Shown: one piece after another, positions 12,667 through 19,952 of the stretch
Layout of the letters: every line of letters starts with the position of its first letter
Numbering within the stretch: the stretch's first letter is position 1
Source of the DNA: Paenibacillus sp. HGH0039
GTDB lineage: Bacteria; Bacillota; Bacilli; Paenibacillales; NBRC-103111
Direction of reading: 5' to 3'
Assembly: GCF_000411255.1 (NCBI RefSeq)
Contig: NZ_KE150412.1
Coordinates: 3,080,842-3,144,841, forward strand
Length of the DNA: 64,000 bases
The notes under the pieces: generated by a model
The model's database searches: none
What the model was told of the DNA's origin: nothing
What the model saw: only the letters and a program-made list of their open reading frames with translations
Position numbers and translations under genes: made by a program

Positions 12667-13187
12667 TCGAACTCTTCCTCCTTCCAGTGCTGCTTAATCC
12701 ACTGTTTTGCCCGGTATAGTTTGGATTTGATGGTCTGCACGGTGACTTCCTGCTCGTCGGCAATTTGCTGGTACGATTTATCTTCGTAGTAGAAGGCAAT
12801 AATGACATCTCTATAGTTTTCGGGAAGCTCCTCCAATTTGCGCATAACAAGCGCCTGAAGCTCTTTGCTTAACAGCGGATCTTCGGTATCGGACCCACTC
12901 AGGGAGGGAGGGGGCATTGCTTCTTCCATACCGTCGGTCGCTGTTTCCCGCTGGCGGTAGGCTTTGCGTTTGTAATCGATCGCTTTGTTGACGGCCACGC
13001 GGGAGATCCAAGCTTTCAAGCCTTTTACCTCGGTTTGGGGGAGGGAGGTATACATCTTGAGAAAGACTTCCTGCATGACGTCTTCCGCATCTTTGGGATG
13101 CCGGACGACCGAAAACACAATTTGAAACACGTAATTCCGGTAAGTCCGGACAACCTCACGAAAGGCTTCCTCATCTCCGGCAAGCAT
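12663..13187 (-). CDS. ECF RNA polymerase sigma factor
   Basis: A sigma-70 family factor with region 2 (residues about 5-70, including DAEDVMQEVFLKMY) and region 4 (about 115-170, with LPENYRDVIIAFYYEDKSYQ and a helix-turn-helix). The frame from the ATG at 13187 lacks the usual 8-12 residues before GDEEAF and has no ribosome site. Upstream in frame, an ATT codon at 13223 follows ggagaggggaggga at ideal spacing and would add ILTQQEELLVQG, matching the family. The true start may therefore be the rare ATT. An ECF-type promoter at 13254-13277 suggests it drives its own gene. Confidence 0.9.
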   Translation of the reverse strand: MLAGDEEAFREVVRTYRNYVFQIVFSVVRHPKDAEDVMQEVFLKMYTSLPQTEVKGLKAWISRVAVNKAIDYKRKAYRQRETATDGMEEAMPPPSLSGSDTEDPLLSKELQALVMRKLEELPENYRDVIIAFYYEDKSYQQIADEQEVTVQTIKSKLYRAKQWIKQHWKEEEFE

Positions 13188-13253
13188 GCCTTGGACAAGC
13201 AGTTCCTCTTGCTGCGTTAAAATGTCTTTCTCCCTCCCCTCTCCATCACTATA

Positions 13254-13277
13254 GACGAAACGATTTGATTCGAGTTC
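13254..13277 (-). promoter_or_regulatory. ECF-type promoter, probably autoregulatory
   Basis: On the minus strand GAAC (13277-13274) and CGTC (13257-13254) are separated by 16 bases. This is the AAC/CGTC arrangement and spacing of ECF promoters such as those of SigW, SigX and SigM. It lies about 30 bases before the sigma ribosome site. Confidence 0.65.
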
Positions 13278-13308
13278 TGCACTTCCGGTAAAAATATTTT
13301 TCCAGGTA

Positions 13309-13342
13309 CAAAAAAACCGCCATCCGGTCGAACCAAGGGCGG
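13309..13342 (-). terminator. Terminator of the ABC/sigma operon
   Basis: On the minus strand the CCGCC/GGCGG stem encloses an inner GGT-tcg-ACC helix and is followed by seven T. It ends the six-gene minus operon 13359-19473. Confidence 0.8.
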
Positions 13343-13358
13343 AATTTTATAAAAAATT

Positions 13359-14201
13359 TTACAATAGGCGCCGGGAGCGGATAAAGTACGCGTCCTCGGT
13401 TGTCAGCGGGACTTGGACAAACCCCGGTGCAGGGCATTCGCGGCTGAACACCCGCCATTCGATATGGTCTCCAACCAGCTTGCGGATCATCACGCAAGCC
13501 TCGTCGAAGGGGCAGGCATCAGCACGGGGAAGAATCCCCTGCCAAACACCGAGAGGAACTTGCCTCCAGGCTCCAGGCGTTCCGTAAAATTCCGGCTTGC
13601 CGGCGTTCAGCCATAGGAGCTGGTCGGCTTCCTGCCACTCGTTCAGCTCATGGGCCGCGATAAGCACGATACTGCCGCGGGCATGCCGGTACAAGAGGCG
13701 GATAACCGTTTTGCGCTCGATGGAATCCAGGTAGTTGAGAGGCTCATCCAACAGCAGATAACGGGGAGAGCCGAGCAGAGCCTGCCCGATTGCCAGCCGC
13801 TGCTTCATTCCTTGGGAAAGCGATCCGATCCGCTTTCGTTTGACATCCTCCAGATGCAGCTCGCGCATCAGCTGTTCTCCTTGAGAAGGATCGGCTCCTT
13901 TAAGAAGACACATGTAGTTCATCAGCCGGATGGGTGTCATGTCTTCATGAAGCTCCACATCAGTCGGCACATAACCGATCCGGCTCCGTATCTGGGGAAG
14001 CTGTTCCTTGACGGTCCCTTCCAGATAGCTGATTTCCCCTCCGTCGGGAAAATCAGCGGTAGCCAGCAGGCGGAGCAGAGTGGACTTGCCTGCTCCGTTT
14101 TTTCCGACGAGCAGAATCAGGCCGGGAGCTAGCGTCAGTTGATCTACGTGCAGCCGGATATGACCCTCGTAGAGACGGACGAGCTGATTAAGCCGGATCA
14201 T
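13359..14201 (-). CDS. ABC transporter ATP-binding protein
   Basis: A nucleotide-binding subunit of about 280 residues that would power the membrane protein encoded just upstream. It has Walker A GKNGAGKSTLL, signature SLSQGMKQRLAIGQ (LSQGM instead of the common LSGGQ), Walker B YLLLDEPLNYLD and the switch His in IAAHE. The last 70 residues after the ATPase core are an extra domain with two Cys in ECPAPG and DACPFDEAC contexts. Its ATG at 14201 overlaps the upstream stop as ATGA. An ATG at 14213 is also possible. It is the last gene of the operon. Confidence 0.87.
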   Translation of the reverse strand: MIRLNQLVRLYEGHIRLHVDQLTLAPGLILLVGKNGAGKSTLLRLLATADFPDGGEISYLEGTVKEQLPQIRSRIGYVPTDVELHEDMTPIRLMNYMCLLKGADPSQGEQLMRELHLEDVKRKRIGSLSQGMKQRLAIGQALLGSPRYLLLDEPLNYLDSIERKTVIRLLYRHARGSIVLIAAHELNEWQEADQLLWLNAGKPEFYGTPGAWRQVPLGVWQGILPRADACPFDEACVMIRKLVGDHIEWRVFSRECPAPGFVQVPLTTEDAYFIRSRRLL

Positions 14202-15034
14202 GCCGACCGCCATCCCTGCACGCTTGTCAGCCGCAGACTTTTCCGATAGGCGGATAGAAGGAAAAGAACACCCGCCGCGATAAGCACCGCCTGAAGAATC
14301 AGTGCCCGGTTCCAGTCCGGTCCGGTTAGTTCCCGGCGAAGCCACTCCTCCATGAACAGTTCTACACCCCAGCCTGTCAGAGCGGCCATTATAGCGGAGA
14401 GCATGCCGCGCTTCATCATAAAATATGCGGTTAACCCCGTGACGAGCAGAAGCGGAGCAATCCAGTCGAAAAGAAAAGGAAGCGTCATCCAGGACCTTGA
14501 ATAGCTCATGGTTGCAAACGTGTAGAGAGAGCCGATGAGGCCGAGCACCGCATTCGTAACGAGCAGAACGATTAAGCGGCTGAACATGAGCAGCGCCGGG
14601 GGATAAGGCGTGACGCTTTCGATCATGCGCATCCCTTCATTCCAGCTTCGGTACTGGTACAGAAAGCCGCAAACGAGCAGCAGCGGGAAAGCCAGCGAAT
14701 AAGACGAGCGGCCCGGCAAGGAGCCGGCTATGGTGTAAGGCGAGTTCAGCAGCAGCAGCATGGCAAAGAGCAGCAGGCTAAGCAGCCAGAACCACTTGTT
14801 GTACATAAAAAGCTGGTGGCGGCAAAGCTTCCACAGGGACGGCCGCAGGTCCGCCGAATGTTCAGGCCGGGTTGTACCCGGACTGTTCTCGCGTATGGCA
14901 TCGAAGTGGCTTTGAAGCCTGCCGAGCAGGTTCGCAGTATCTATGCGGTCAGGCGTTTTAACCAGGTATCCGTTCAGCAGGACAGCCGTATCTTTCTCCA
15001 GTTGGTCCAGCTCTTTGTCGTCAGGTTCATACAT
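14198..15034 (-). CDS. Membrane protein following an ECF sigma (possible anti-sigma/permease)
   Basis: A 278-residue protein with a cytosolic N-terminal region (about 75 residues, starting MYEPDDKELDQLEKD) and then six hydrophobic segments. Known sigY-type operons place a small negative regulator and membrane proteins after the sigma gene. This protein could merge an anti-sigma-like head with a permease body, which is an inference from position and topology only. It overlaps the sigma gene by 8 bases and the ABC ATPase gene by 4. The ribosome site aaggagggg lies just inside the sigma gene. Confidence 0.72.
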   Translation of the reverse strand: MYEPDDKELDQLEKDTAVLLNGYLVKTPDRIDTANLLGRLQSHFDAIRENSPGTTRPEHSADLRPSLWKLCRHQLFMYNKWFWLLSLLLFAMLLLLNSPYTIAGSLPGRSSYSLAFPLLLVCGFLYQYRSWNEGMRMIESVTPYPPALLMFSRLIVLLVTNAVLGLIGSLYTFATMSYSRSWMTLPFLFDWIAPLLLVTGLTAYFMMKRGMLSAIMAALTGWGVELFMEEWLRRELTGPDWNRALILQAVLIAAGVLFLLSAYRKSLRLTSVQGWRSA

Positions 15035-15644
15035 AAGGGGTCCCCTCCTTGGTCGGTTTGCCGCGATTTTCTTTCCTTCCGCCGCCGGTATCGGTTAAGC
15101 TCCCGGCTTTGGGGCCGAGGAGAGCTTTGAGTTTACGAAGGCCGCTGTAAAGGTGAGTCTTCGTCGTGCTGAGCGGGATTTGCAGAACTTCCGTAATTTC
15201 TTGAAGCTTCAGATCATGAAAGAAACGAAGAATGACAATTTCCTTCTGAACTTCAGGAAGGGAGCGGAGGGCTCCGATAATTTCTTTGCGAGCTTCCTGC
15301 CGCTCGTAAATTTCAACAACCGAAGGCTGGGTATCCTGAGCCTCGGGCGGTTCAGCCGTCAATTGCTGCTCGTTTCTGTAAGCTAGGCTCTTCCAGTAAT
15401 CCCGGCATAGATTTAAGGCTACCCGGTACATCCAGGGTCGGATGTGATCGGGAATTTTCTGTTGCTGCAGCTGCTTGAGCAGACGCACAAATACTTCCTG
15501 GACCAGATCTTCCGCCTTGCGGGGATCGTGCAGGGTCCGCTCGAGATAATGCTGAAGCGGCGCGTGATAGCGGTGAACGAAGGCCTCAAAAGCGGCCTGA
15601 TCGCCGCGGGCCATGGCTTGGGCCAGCTCTTCATCCGTAAGCAT
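15027..15644 (-). CDS. ECF RNA polymerase sigma factor (SigY-like operon context)
   Basis: About 205 residues with sigma region 2 (DPRKAEDLVQEVFVRLL) and region 4 (LPEVQKEIVILRFFHDLKLQ followed by the STTKTHLYSGLRKL helix-turn-helix). The ATG at 15644 is chosen because agaaaggaaa sits 6 bases before it and it gives the standard opening MLTDEELAQAMARGDQAAFE. A longer frame from 15725 would overlap the upstream gene and lacks a site. No classic ZAS anti-sigma is next to it. The downstream membrane protein may take that role. Confidence 0.88.
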   Translation of the reverse strand: MLTDEELAQAMARGDQAAFEAFVHRYHAPLQHYLERTLHDPRKAEDLVQEVFVRLLKQLQQQKIPDHIRPWMYRVALNLCRDYWKSLAYRNEQQLTAEPPEAQDTQPSVVEIYERQEARKEIIGALRSLPEVQKEIVILRFFHDLKLQEITEVLQIPLSTTKTHLYSGLRKLKALLGPKAGSLTDTGGGRKENRGKPTKEGTPYV

Positions 15645-15687
15645 CTGTCGTTTCCTTTCTCCGGTCACGTCTATGAGGCCGGCTATA

Positions 15688-16404
15688 TTATTCTTCTTCG
15701 GAGACAATCCAGCGGCTGCGGTCATGAACCGTATAGTTCAAGATTACGGTTAAAACGAGTGCAGCAGACAGCAGAACAAGGCGGTTCGGAAGAAAAAGAT
15801 CCGGGATCTCCTTAGACTGCTCCTGAATATGGACCGTATAAATGGTGAAGTAAGGAAGCCAGCTCCCGTGTGAAAGAATATCGAGCATCCACAGGGCGAG
15901 TCCTGCAAAAAGTCCGGCGTAGAGCTTCTTGACCGTAAGCATAACTGTAAGGGTAAGAACGGCGATAAACAGCAGAGCCGGCAGCATCTGGAGCAGAAGC
16001 GGCATGAAGCTGTGCAAGGTACGTATAGAAGACTTACCGGCAGGGCCGTAAGAATACACCAGCGTTGTTACGGCACCGAATTTCGCTTGGTAGGCCGTAA
16101 ACCAGGCAGCCTGATAACCTGTGCAGACGGCCAGCAGGATCAGTCCTTTACGGGCCGCCATCCCTGTCAGGGACTGGGGAAAGGTCGCGTAAATTTCCAT
16201 AGGCCCTCCGAGCTCCCGATGAAACAGCGCGGCACAAAGCATGACAACGAGCGGGTAGAAGGCAAGCTCCCCGTAAAACAATGCATTGCCCGGCTGCTCC
16301 GGATCCGAGCTCCAGATAGCACATCCGAGCATAAGTACATAAAGAAGCGGAGGCAAGCCCCACATGCTTTTAAATCCTCTGAGGTCCTGCAGCCATAGGC
16401 TCAC
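15688..16404 (-). CDS. Multi-pass membrane protein, probable ABC-2 permease subunit
   Basis: About 238 residues, with six predicted membrane helices and short loops, no cysteine-rich or catalytic motif. It fits a second permease half beside the larger permease encoded upstream and the ATPase at 18604-19473. The GTG at 16404 overlaps the upstream stop (GTGA), with aaggtg 8 bases before it. Starts at 16425 or 16437 are alternatives. The function is inferred from neighbours. Confidence 0.72.
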   Translation of the reverse strand: MSLWLQDLRGFKSMWGLPPLLYVLMLGCAIWSSDPEQPGNALFYGELAFYPLVVMLCAALFHRELGGPMEIYATFPQSLTGMAARKGLILLAVCTGYQAAWFTAYQAKFGAVTTLVYSYGPAGKSSIRTLHSFMPLLLQMLPALLFIAVLTLTVMLTVKKLYAGLFAGLALWMLDILSHGSWLPYFTIYTVHIQEQSKEIPDLFLPNRLVLLSAALVLTVILNYTVHDRSRWIVSEEE

Positions 16405-18611
16405 GATCCGAACACCTTTGCCCATTCCCGGTTCCAATCATCAAGGGTGACTACCGGATAGCGGAAAGGGGCGTCGGGAGCGCTAAGCCCTTTTTTATAA
16501 AAAGAGGCCAGCACTTTTTTCACTTCTTCCGTTTTGTCCGCATCCAACGCCTCACGGACTTGTAGGAGAATATGGTTCTTGATCTGTTGGCCGAGACCCC
16601 GGTCACCGGTCATTCGATCTTTCGGAAGAAACTGGTCCGAGAACTGAACGCTCCTGATTTGCTCCTCCGTAAGCTGAAGTCCGTCCCGATAATACAGATA
16701 TAAAAACGCGGCACGGATTTCCATGAAAATGGAAGGCTTGACGGTCTCGTCCGTGTTACCGTTCGCATCTTTGGAAACCTCAGCGTAACTGCTTTGGTAG
16801 GAGTCATCTCCGAACAGGAGAGCATAAGTGGTCCGAATACGCTGATAATCGTCCAGGTTGTGATTTCTGGATTCGTTGATATAATAGCTGCTTCCCGCAA
16901 CCGCCGATTGACGGCTGTCCGGAGAAATCAGATTCCCGTAAGACAGGTACACGATGTTACGCACGGCGCTTAGATTTGTCTGCAGAAGAGCTTCATAATA
17001 AGCTTTCATCCTCAACATATCTTTCCAAAAAAGGTCGGCTTCCAGCCGGTTGCCCGGAGTTGTTTGCAGCTTGAGACTGCCCTTGGGGTCACTGAACTGA
17101 ATAAGGTTTCCCGCTATGAAGGTCAGATGTTTTACACCCTTCTGCTCAAAATGCTGGATGCGCGCGGCACCTTGTTTTTCCGTAATAGAACCGTAGATGA
17201 GGTTGGAAAACCCTTTAAAAGTGACATCGAAATCGGCCGGCTGAGCCAGGGGTTGCGGTCCGCCGTAGAACAGCCCTTTTTTGCGCTCATCGGTAAGGTA
17301 GAGCGGTCCGTTGTTAGGTAAAGGATACCATGCTGCCGAATTGGGCAGGTAAAGATAAGGGTCCATGACGAAAGAAATAATCTGCTCACCCTGCTGCGGT
17401 CCGTATGTCCAATTGATTCCTTTGCTTTCATAGTTGAAGGTAAGCGTCTGGCTGCTTTTGGAGGAGTCAAAATGACGACTCTCGACGGAAACCAAATTGC
17501 CGTGGCGCGTAAACGATACAGGTTGATTATCGAGCAGCAATTGTTCCACGTGAAAATAATCATGCAGGGTAAATGAAACGTCGCCCTGGGGCAAATCCGC
17601 GGGCCGGAGCGACACTTCTACAGAGGCTCTGAGTCCATCCGAAGAAGCAGGGGCCAGCTCCATTTTGTAAGAAGAGACGGTAAACTGAGTAATCGCGCGC
17701 TGATTATAGACCGATTCTGTCGGTGCGTTCCGAAGTTGTTCCCGGTATGCCGCAAAATGCGGAGTCCAGAATCCCACATAGGTGTAATAAGAGCCCGCGG
17801 ACAAGACGGTAAAAAGAATCAGGGCGCCCGCCCATCTGGCGCGTGTTCCGCTCGGACGGACCCATTTCAGAATCGTAACGCAAACGGTAAGCAGGACCAG
17901 GGTGAAACTGAGTACAAACCATCTGGCGAGCCAAGTTTCCCGTTCTTTTATCCACGGTCCCCATGCTTCATTGGCGTAGAAGGAATCGAGCGTTATCCCG
18001 CTGAGATGGAAGGGCTTCAGTACCCGCAGCTCCAGAATGCCGAGACGTTCGATAATGAATTGATCGATAAAAAACGTGCCGAAAACCCACGCGCAAAAGC
18101 CGATCAGATACACGATGCGGTTGCGGATGGAGATGGCCAGAAGCATAGCCAAGGCCAGAGTAACCATATAGGACCATTCGTACTGGACTGCGAAAAAGGA
18201 AAGCTCCCGAAGCATGATAGGCCTGCCGATGCCGTAGTGAAGGGCAAAGCACACATACACGACTGCCATGGCCGCCGTAAACAAGGAAAGATACAAGAGC
18301 CCGGCCGCATATTTCACGCTGAAAAGGACCGCAGGTGAGACGGGAAGGCCCGCCGTCCATTCGTAGGCCGTTTTGGCGGTATCCCTGCGGATAAGCAGGA
18401 TGCCCAGCAGCATGGCCGCACCCAAAGTAAGCGTGTGCTTCACCTTATGAAAGTCATACACGTACAAATAAAGGTCCTGCGATACAGGAGGAGCGATTCC
18501 TGAGAGAGAGTAGACCATCCAGGCTCCGAACAGAACCGGGAGGACCAGAAGAACGGGATTGCTGCGCAGCAGCCGCAGTTCCAGCGAAAAAGCGCGCAGC
18601 CATCTATGCAC
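16401..18611 (-). CDS. ABC-2 type permease fused to a large peptidase-like outer domain
   Basis: About 736 residues. The N-terminal part (to about residue 270) has six or more membrane helices of ABC-2 permease style. The remaining 450 residues form a soluble domain whose strands (for example MDPYLYLPNSAAWYPLP) recall the beta domain of M1 aminopeptidase-like proteins found fused to such permeases. I see no HExxH zinc motif, so peptidase activity is unlikely. The GTG at 18611 is preceded by ggaggtg and overlaps the ATPase gene by 8 bases, so ATPase and permease are translationally coupled. Confidence 0.78.
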   Translation of the reverse strand: MHRWLRAFSLELRLLRSNPVLLVLPVLFGAWMVYSLSGIAPPVSQDLYLYVYDFHKVKHTLTLGAAMLLGILLIRRDTAKTAYEWTAGLPVSPAVLFSVKYAAGLLYLSLFTAAMAVVYVCFALHYGIGRPIMLRELSFFAVQYEWSYMVTLALAMLLAISIRNRIVYLIGFCAWVFGTFFIDQFIIERLGILELRVLKPFHLSGITLDSFYANEAWGPWIKERETWLARWFVLSFTLVLLTVCVTILKWVRPSGTRARWAGALILFTVLSAGSYYTYVGFWTPHFAAYREQLRNAPTESVYNQRAITQFTVSSYKMELAPASSDGLRASVEVSLRPADLPQGDVSFTLHDYFHVEQLLLDNQPVSFTRHGNLVSVESRHFDSSKSSQTLTFNYESKGINWTYGPQQGEQIISFVMDPYLYLPNSAAWYPLPNNGPLYLTDERKKGLFYGGPQPLAQPADFDVTFKGFSNLIYGSITEKQGAARIQHFEQKGVKHLTFIAGNLIQFSDPKGSLKLQTTPGNRLEADLFWKDMLRMKAYYEALLQTNLSAVRNIVYLSYGNLISPDSRQSAVAGSSYYINESRNHNLDDYQRIRTTYALLFGDDSYQSSYAEVSKDANGNTDETVKPSIFMEIRAAFLYLYYRDGLQLTEEQIRSVQFSDQFLPKDRMTGDRGLGQQIKNHILLQVREALDADKTEEVKKVLASFYKKGLSAPDAPFRYPVVTLDDWNREWAKVFGS
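17542..17557. promoter_or_regulatory. Weak parS-like site inside the permease gene
   Basis: TGTTCCACGTGAAAAT matches 14 of 16 positions of the Bacillus parS consensus (TGTTNCACGTGAAACA). It lies in coding sequence, as many true parS sites do. Confidence 0.35.
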
Positions 18612-19473
18612 GCCGGTCACCTCCGATCAACGCGAGGTAGCCGTCCTCCAGCGTGGGCTTCACGGCTGCGGCATTCTCCGCGGGCGGGGTCGCCGACACG
18701 ATGCGGCAGAGCATGCCGTGGTCGGTCCGGCGGGCGGTTACGACCTCATGCGGCTCATAGGCCGCAAATTCCCGCTCGCTGAGCTCCGCTTCCCAGACCA
18801 GACCCTCGGCGCACTCCTGCAGGCCGGCGAGACTTCCCGCGAAGGCGACGCGTCCACGGTGCAGCACCGCTACCCGGCTGCAGCTGCTCTCGATGTCCGC
18901 GACGATATGCGTGGACAGCAGTACCGTCCGGCTCAGGCTGGAGCGGTTCAGGAGATTGCGGAAGCGGACCCTCTCCTCGGGATCCAGCCCCGCCGTGGGC
19001 TCATCTACGATGAGCACCCTGGGGTCCCCGAGGAGAGCCTGCGCAATCCCCAGACGCTGTTTCATGCCGCCGGAGAAGGTTTTGATCTTGGCGCGCGCCT
19101 TGTCGGTCAGATTGACCTGCTGCAGAATCTCGCCGATCTGGGATTTGCGCTCACGGGCGCTTTTGATGCCTTTCATGACGGCCACATAGTCCAGAAATTC
19201 GTAGGCTGTGAGCTGCGGGTAGAGATGAAAATACTGGGGGAGATAGCCCGTGATTTTGCGGATATGCTCCGCATCCGAAAGCAGGTTCAAGCCTCCCACG
19301 CGAACAGTACCTTCCGTAGGCTCAAGCAGAGTGGACAAAATGCGCATGAGCGTTGTTTTGCCGGCGCCGTTCGGCCCGAGCAGGCCGAACATCTCTTGTC
19401 CGATCTCCAGGTTCACCCCGGTGAGAGCCGGGTGATTTTTATATTGTTTAGATAAATTGCGGATCTCAATCAT
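18604..19473 (-). CDS. ABC transporter ATP-binding protein
   Basis: A 289-residue ATPase, first gene of the minus-strand operon. Motifs are Walker A LLGPNGAGKTTLMRIL, signature FSGGMKQRLGIAQALL, Walker B VLIVDEPTAGLDPEE and switch His in LLSTHIV. The architecture (DrrA/CcmA-like core with a C-terminal regulatory extension of about 70 residues) fits exporters of peptides, lipids or drugs. The ATG is preceded by aaaggaag. Its partner permeases are the next two genes, overlapping or adjacent. What is exported cannot be read from sequence. Confidence 0.93.
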   Translation of the reverse strand: MIEIRNLSKQYKNHPALTGVNLEIGQEMFGLLGPNGAGKTTLMRILSTLLEPTEGTVRVGGLNLLSDAEHIRKITGYLPQYFHLYPQLTAYEFLDYVAVMKGIKSARERKSQIGEILQQVNLTDKARAKIKTFSGGMKQRLGIAQALLGDPRVLIVDEPTAGLDPEERVRFRNLLNRSSLSRTVLLSTHIVADIESSCSRVAVLHRGRVAFAGSLAGLQECAEGLVWEAELSEREFAAYEPHEVVTARRTDHGMLCRIVSATPPAENAAAVKPTLEDGYLALIGGDRRA

Positions 19474-19598
19474 GAGGATCTTCCTTTGTGAAGGTTTACT
19501 TTACGCGTATGTACTCTTTCAACGATAGAAGATGTAAAATAGTTTGGACGGCCGGGTGATTGCCAGCTTTTTACCGATCATTTTGCGGAAGAGAAGTA

Positions 19599-19626
19599 TT
19601 GAACTCTTTTGCCGCTGTGCTATAAT
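19599..19626 (+). promoter_or_regulatory. tRNA-Pro promoter
   Basis: TTGAAC (19599-19604), a 16-base spacer and TATAAT (19621-19626) preceded by TGC (extended -10). Confidence 0.78.
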
Positions 19627-19659
19627 ATTTAGTATCGAATTGATCTATTTCCGAGTAAT

Positions 19660-19736
19660 CGAGACGTGGCTCAGCTTGGTAGAGCGCTTGCTTCGGGAGC
19701 AAGAGGTCGCAGGTTCAAATCCTGTCGTCTCGACCA
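19660..19736 (+). tRNA. tRNA-Pro (anticodon CGG)
   Basis: A 77-base tRNA. Acceptor CGAGACG pairs with CGTCTCG, the anticodon loop TTCGGGA gives CGG, the T-arm is GGTTCAAATCC, and CCA is encoded. Confidence 0.95.
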
Positions 19737-19781
19737 TCATTTCCCCCATGAATTGGCTCATTCTCTAATACATGTACATAC

Positions 19782-19806
19782 AGACCGCCGACAGGCGGTC
19801 TTTTTA
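19782..19806 (+). terminator. tRNA-Pro terminator
   Basis: AGACCGCC (19782-19789) pairs with GGCGGTCT (19794-19801), followed by T residues. Confidence 0.9.
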
Positions 19807-19884
19807 GTATGCCGGGAAAGAGGGTTCCGACCCGCCTGACGAAGAAAAAACTTCTTCAATCGCCAAAATCTATCAAATTATCAA

Positions 19885-19913
19885 TTTACCCCGTCCCCAT
19901 GATTCGCTAGAAT
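19885..19913 (+). promoter_or_regulatory. Promoter of the SLH-CAP gene
   Basis: TTTACC (19885-19890) and TAGAAT (19908-19913) are separated by 17 bases. Confidence 0.5.
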
Positions 19914-19952
19914 AGAAGAGCGGCATCATAATTCCGATCAAGGAGTGAGGGT

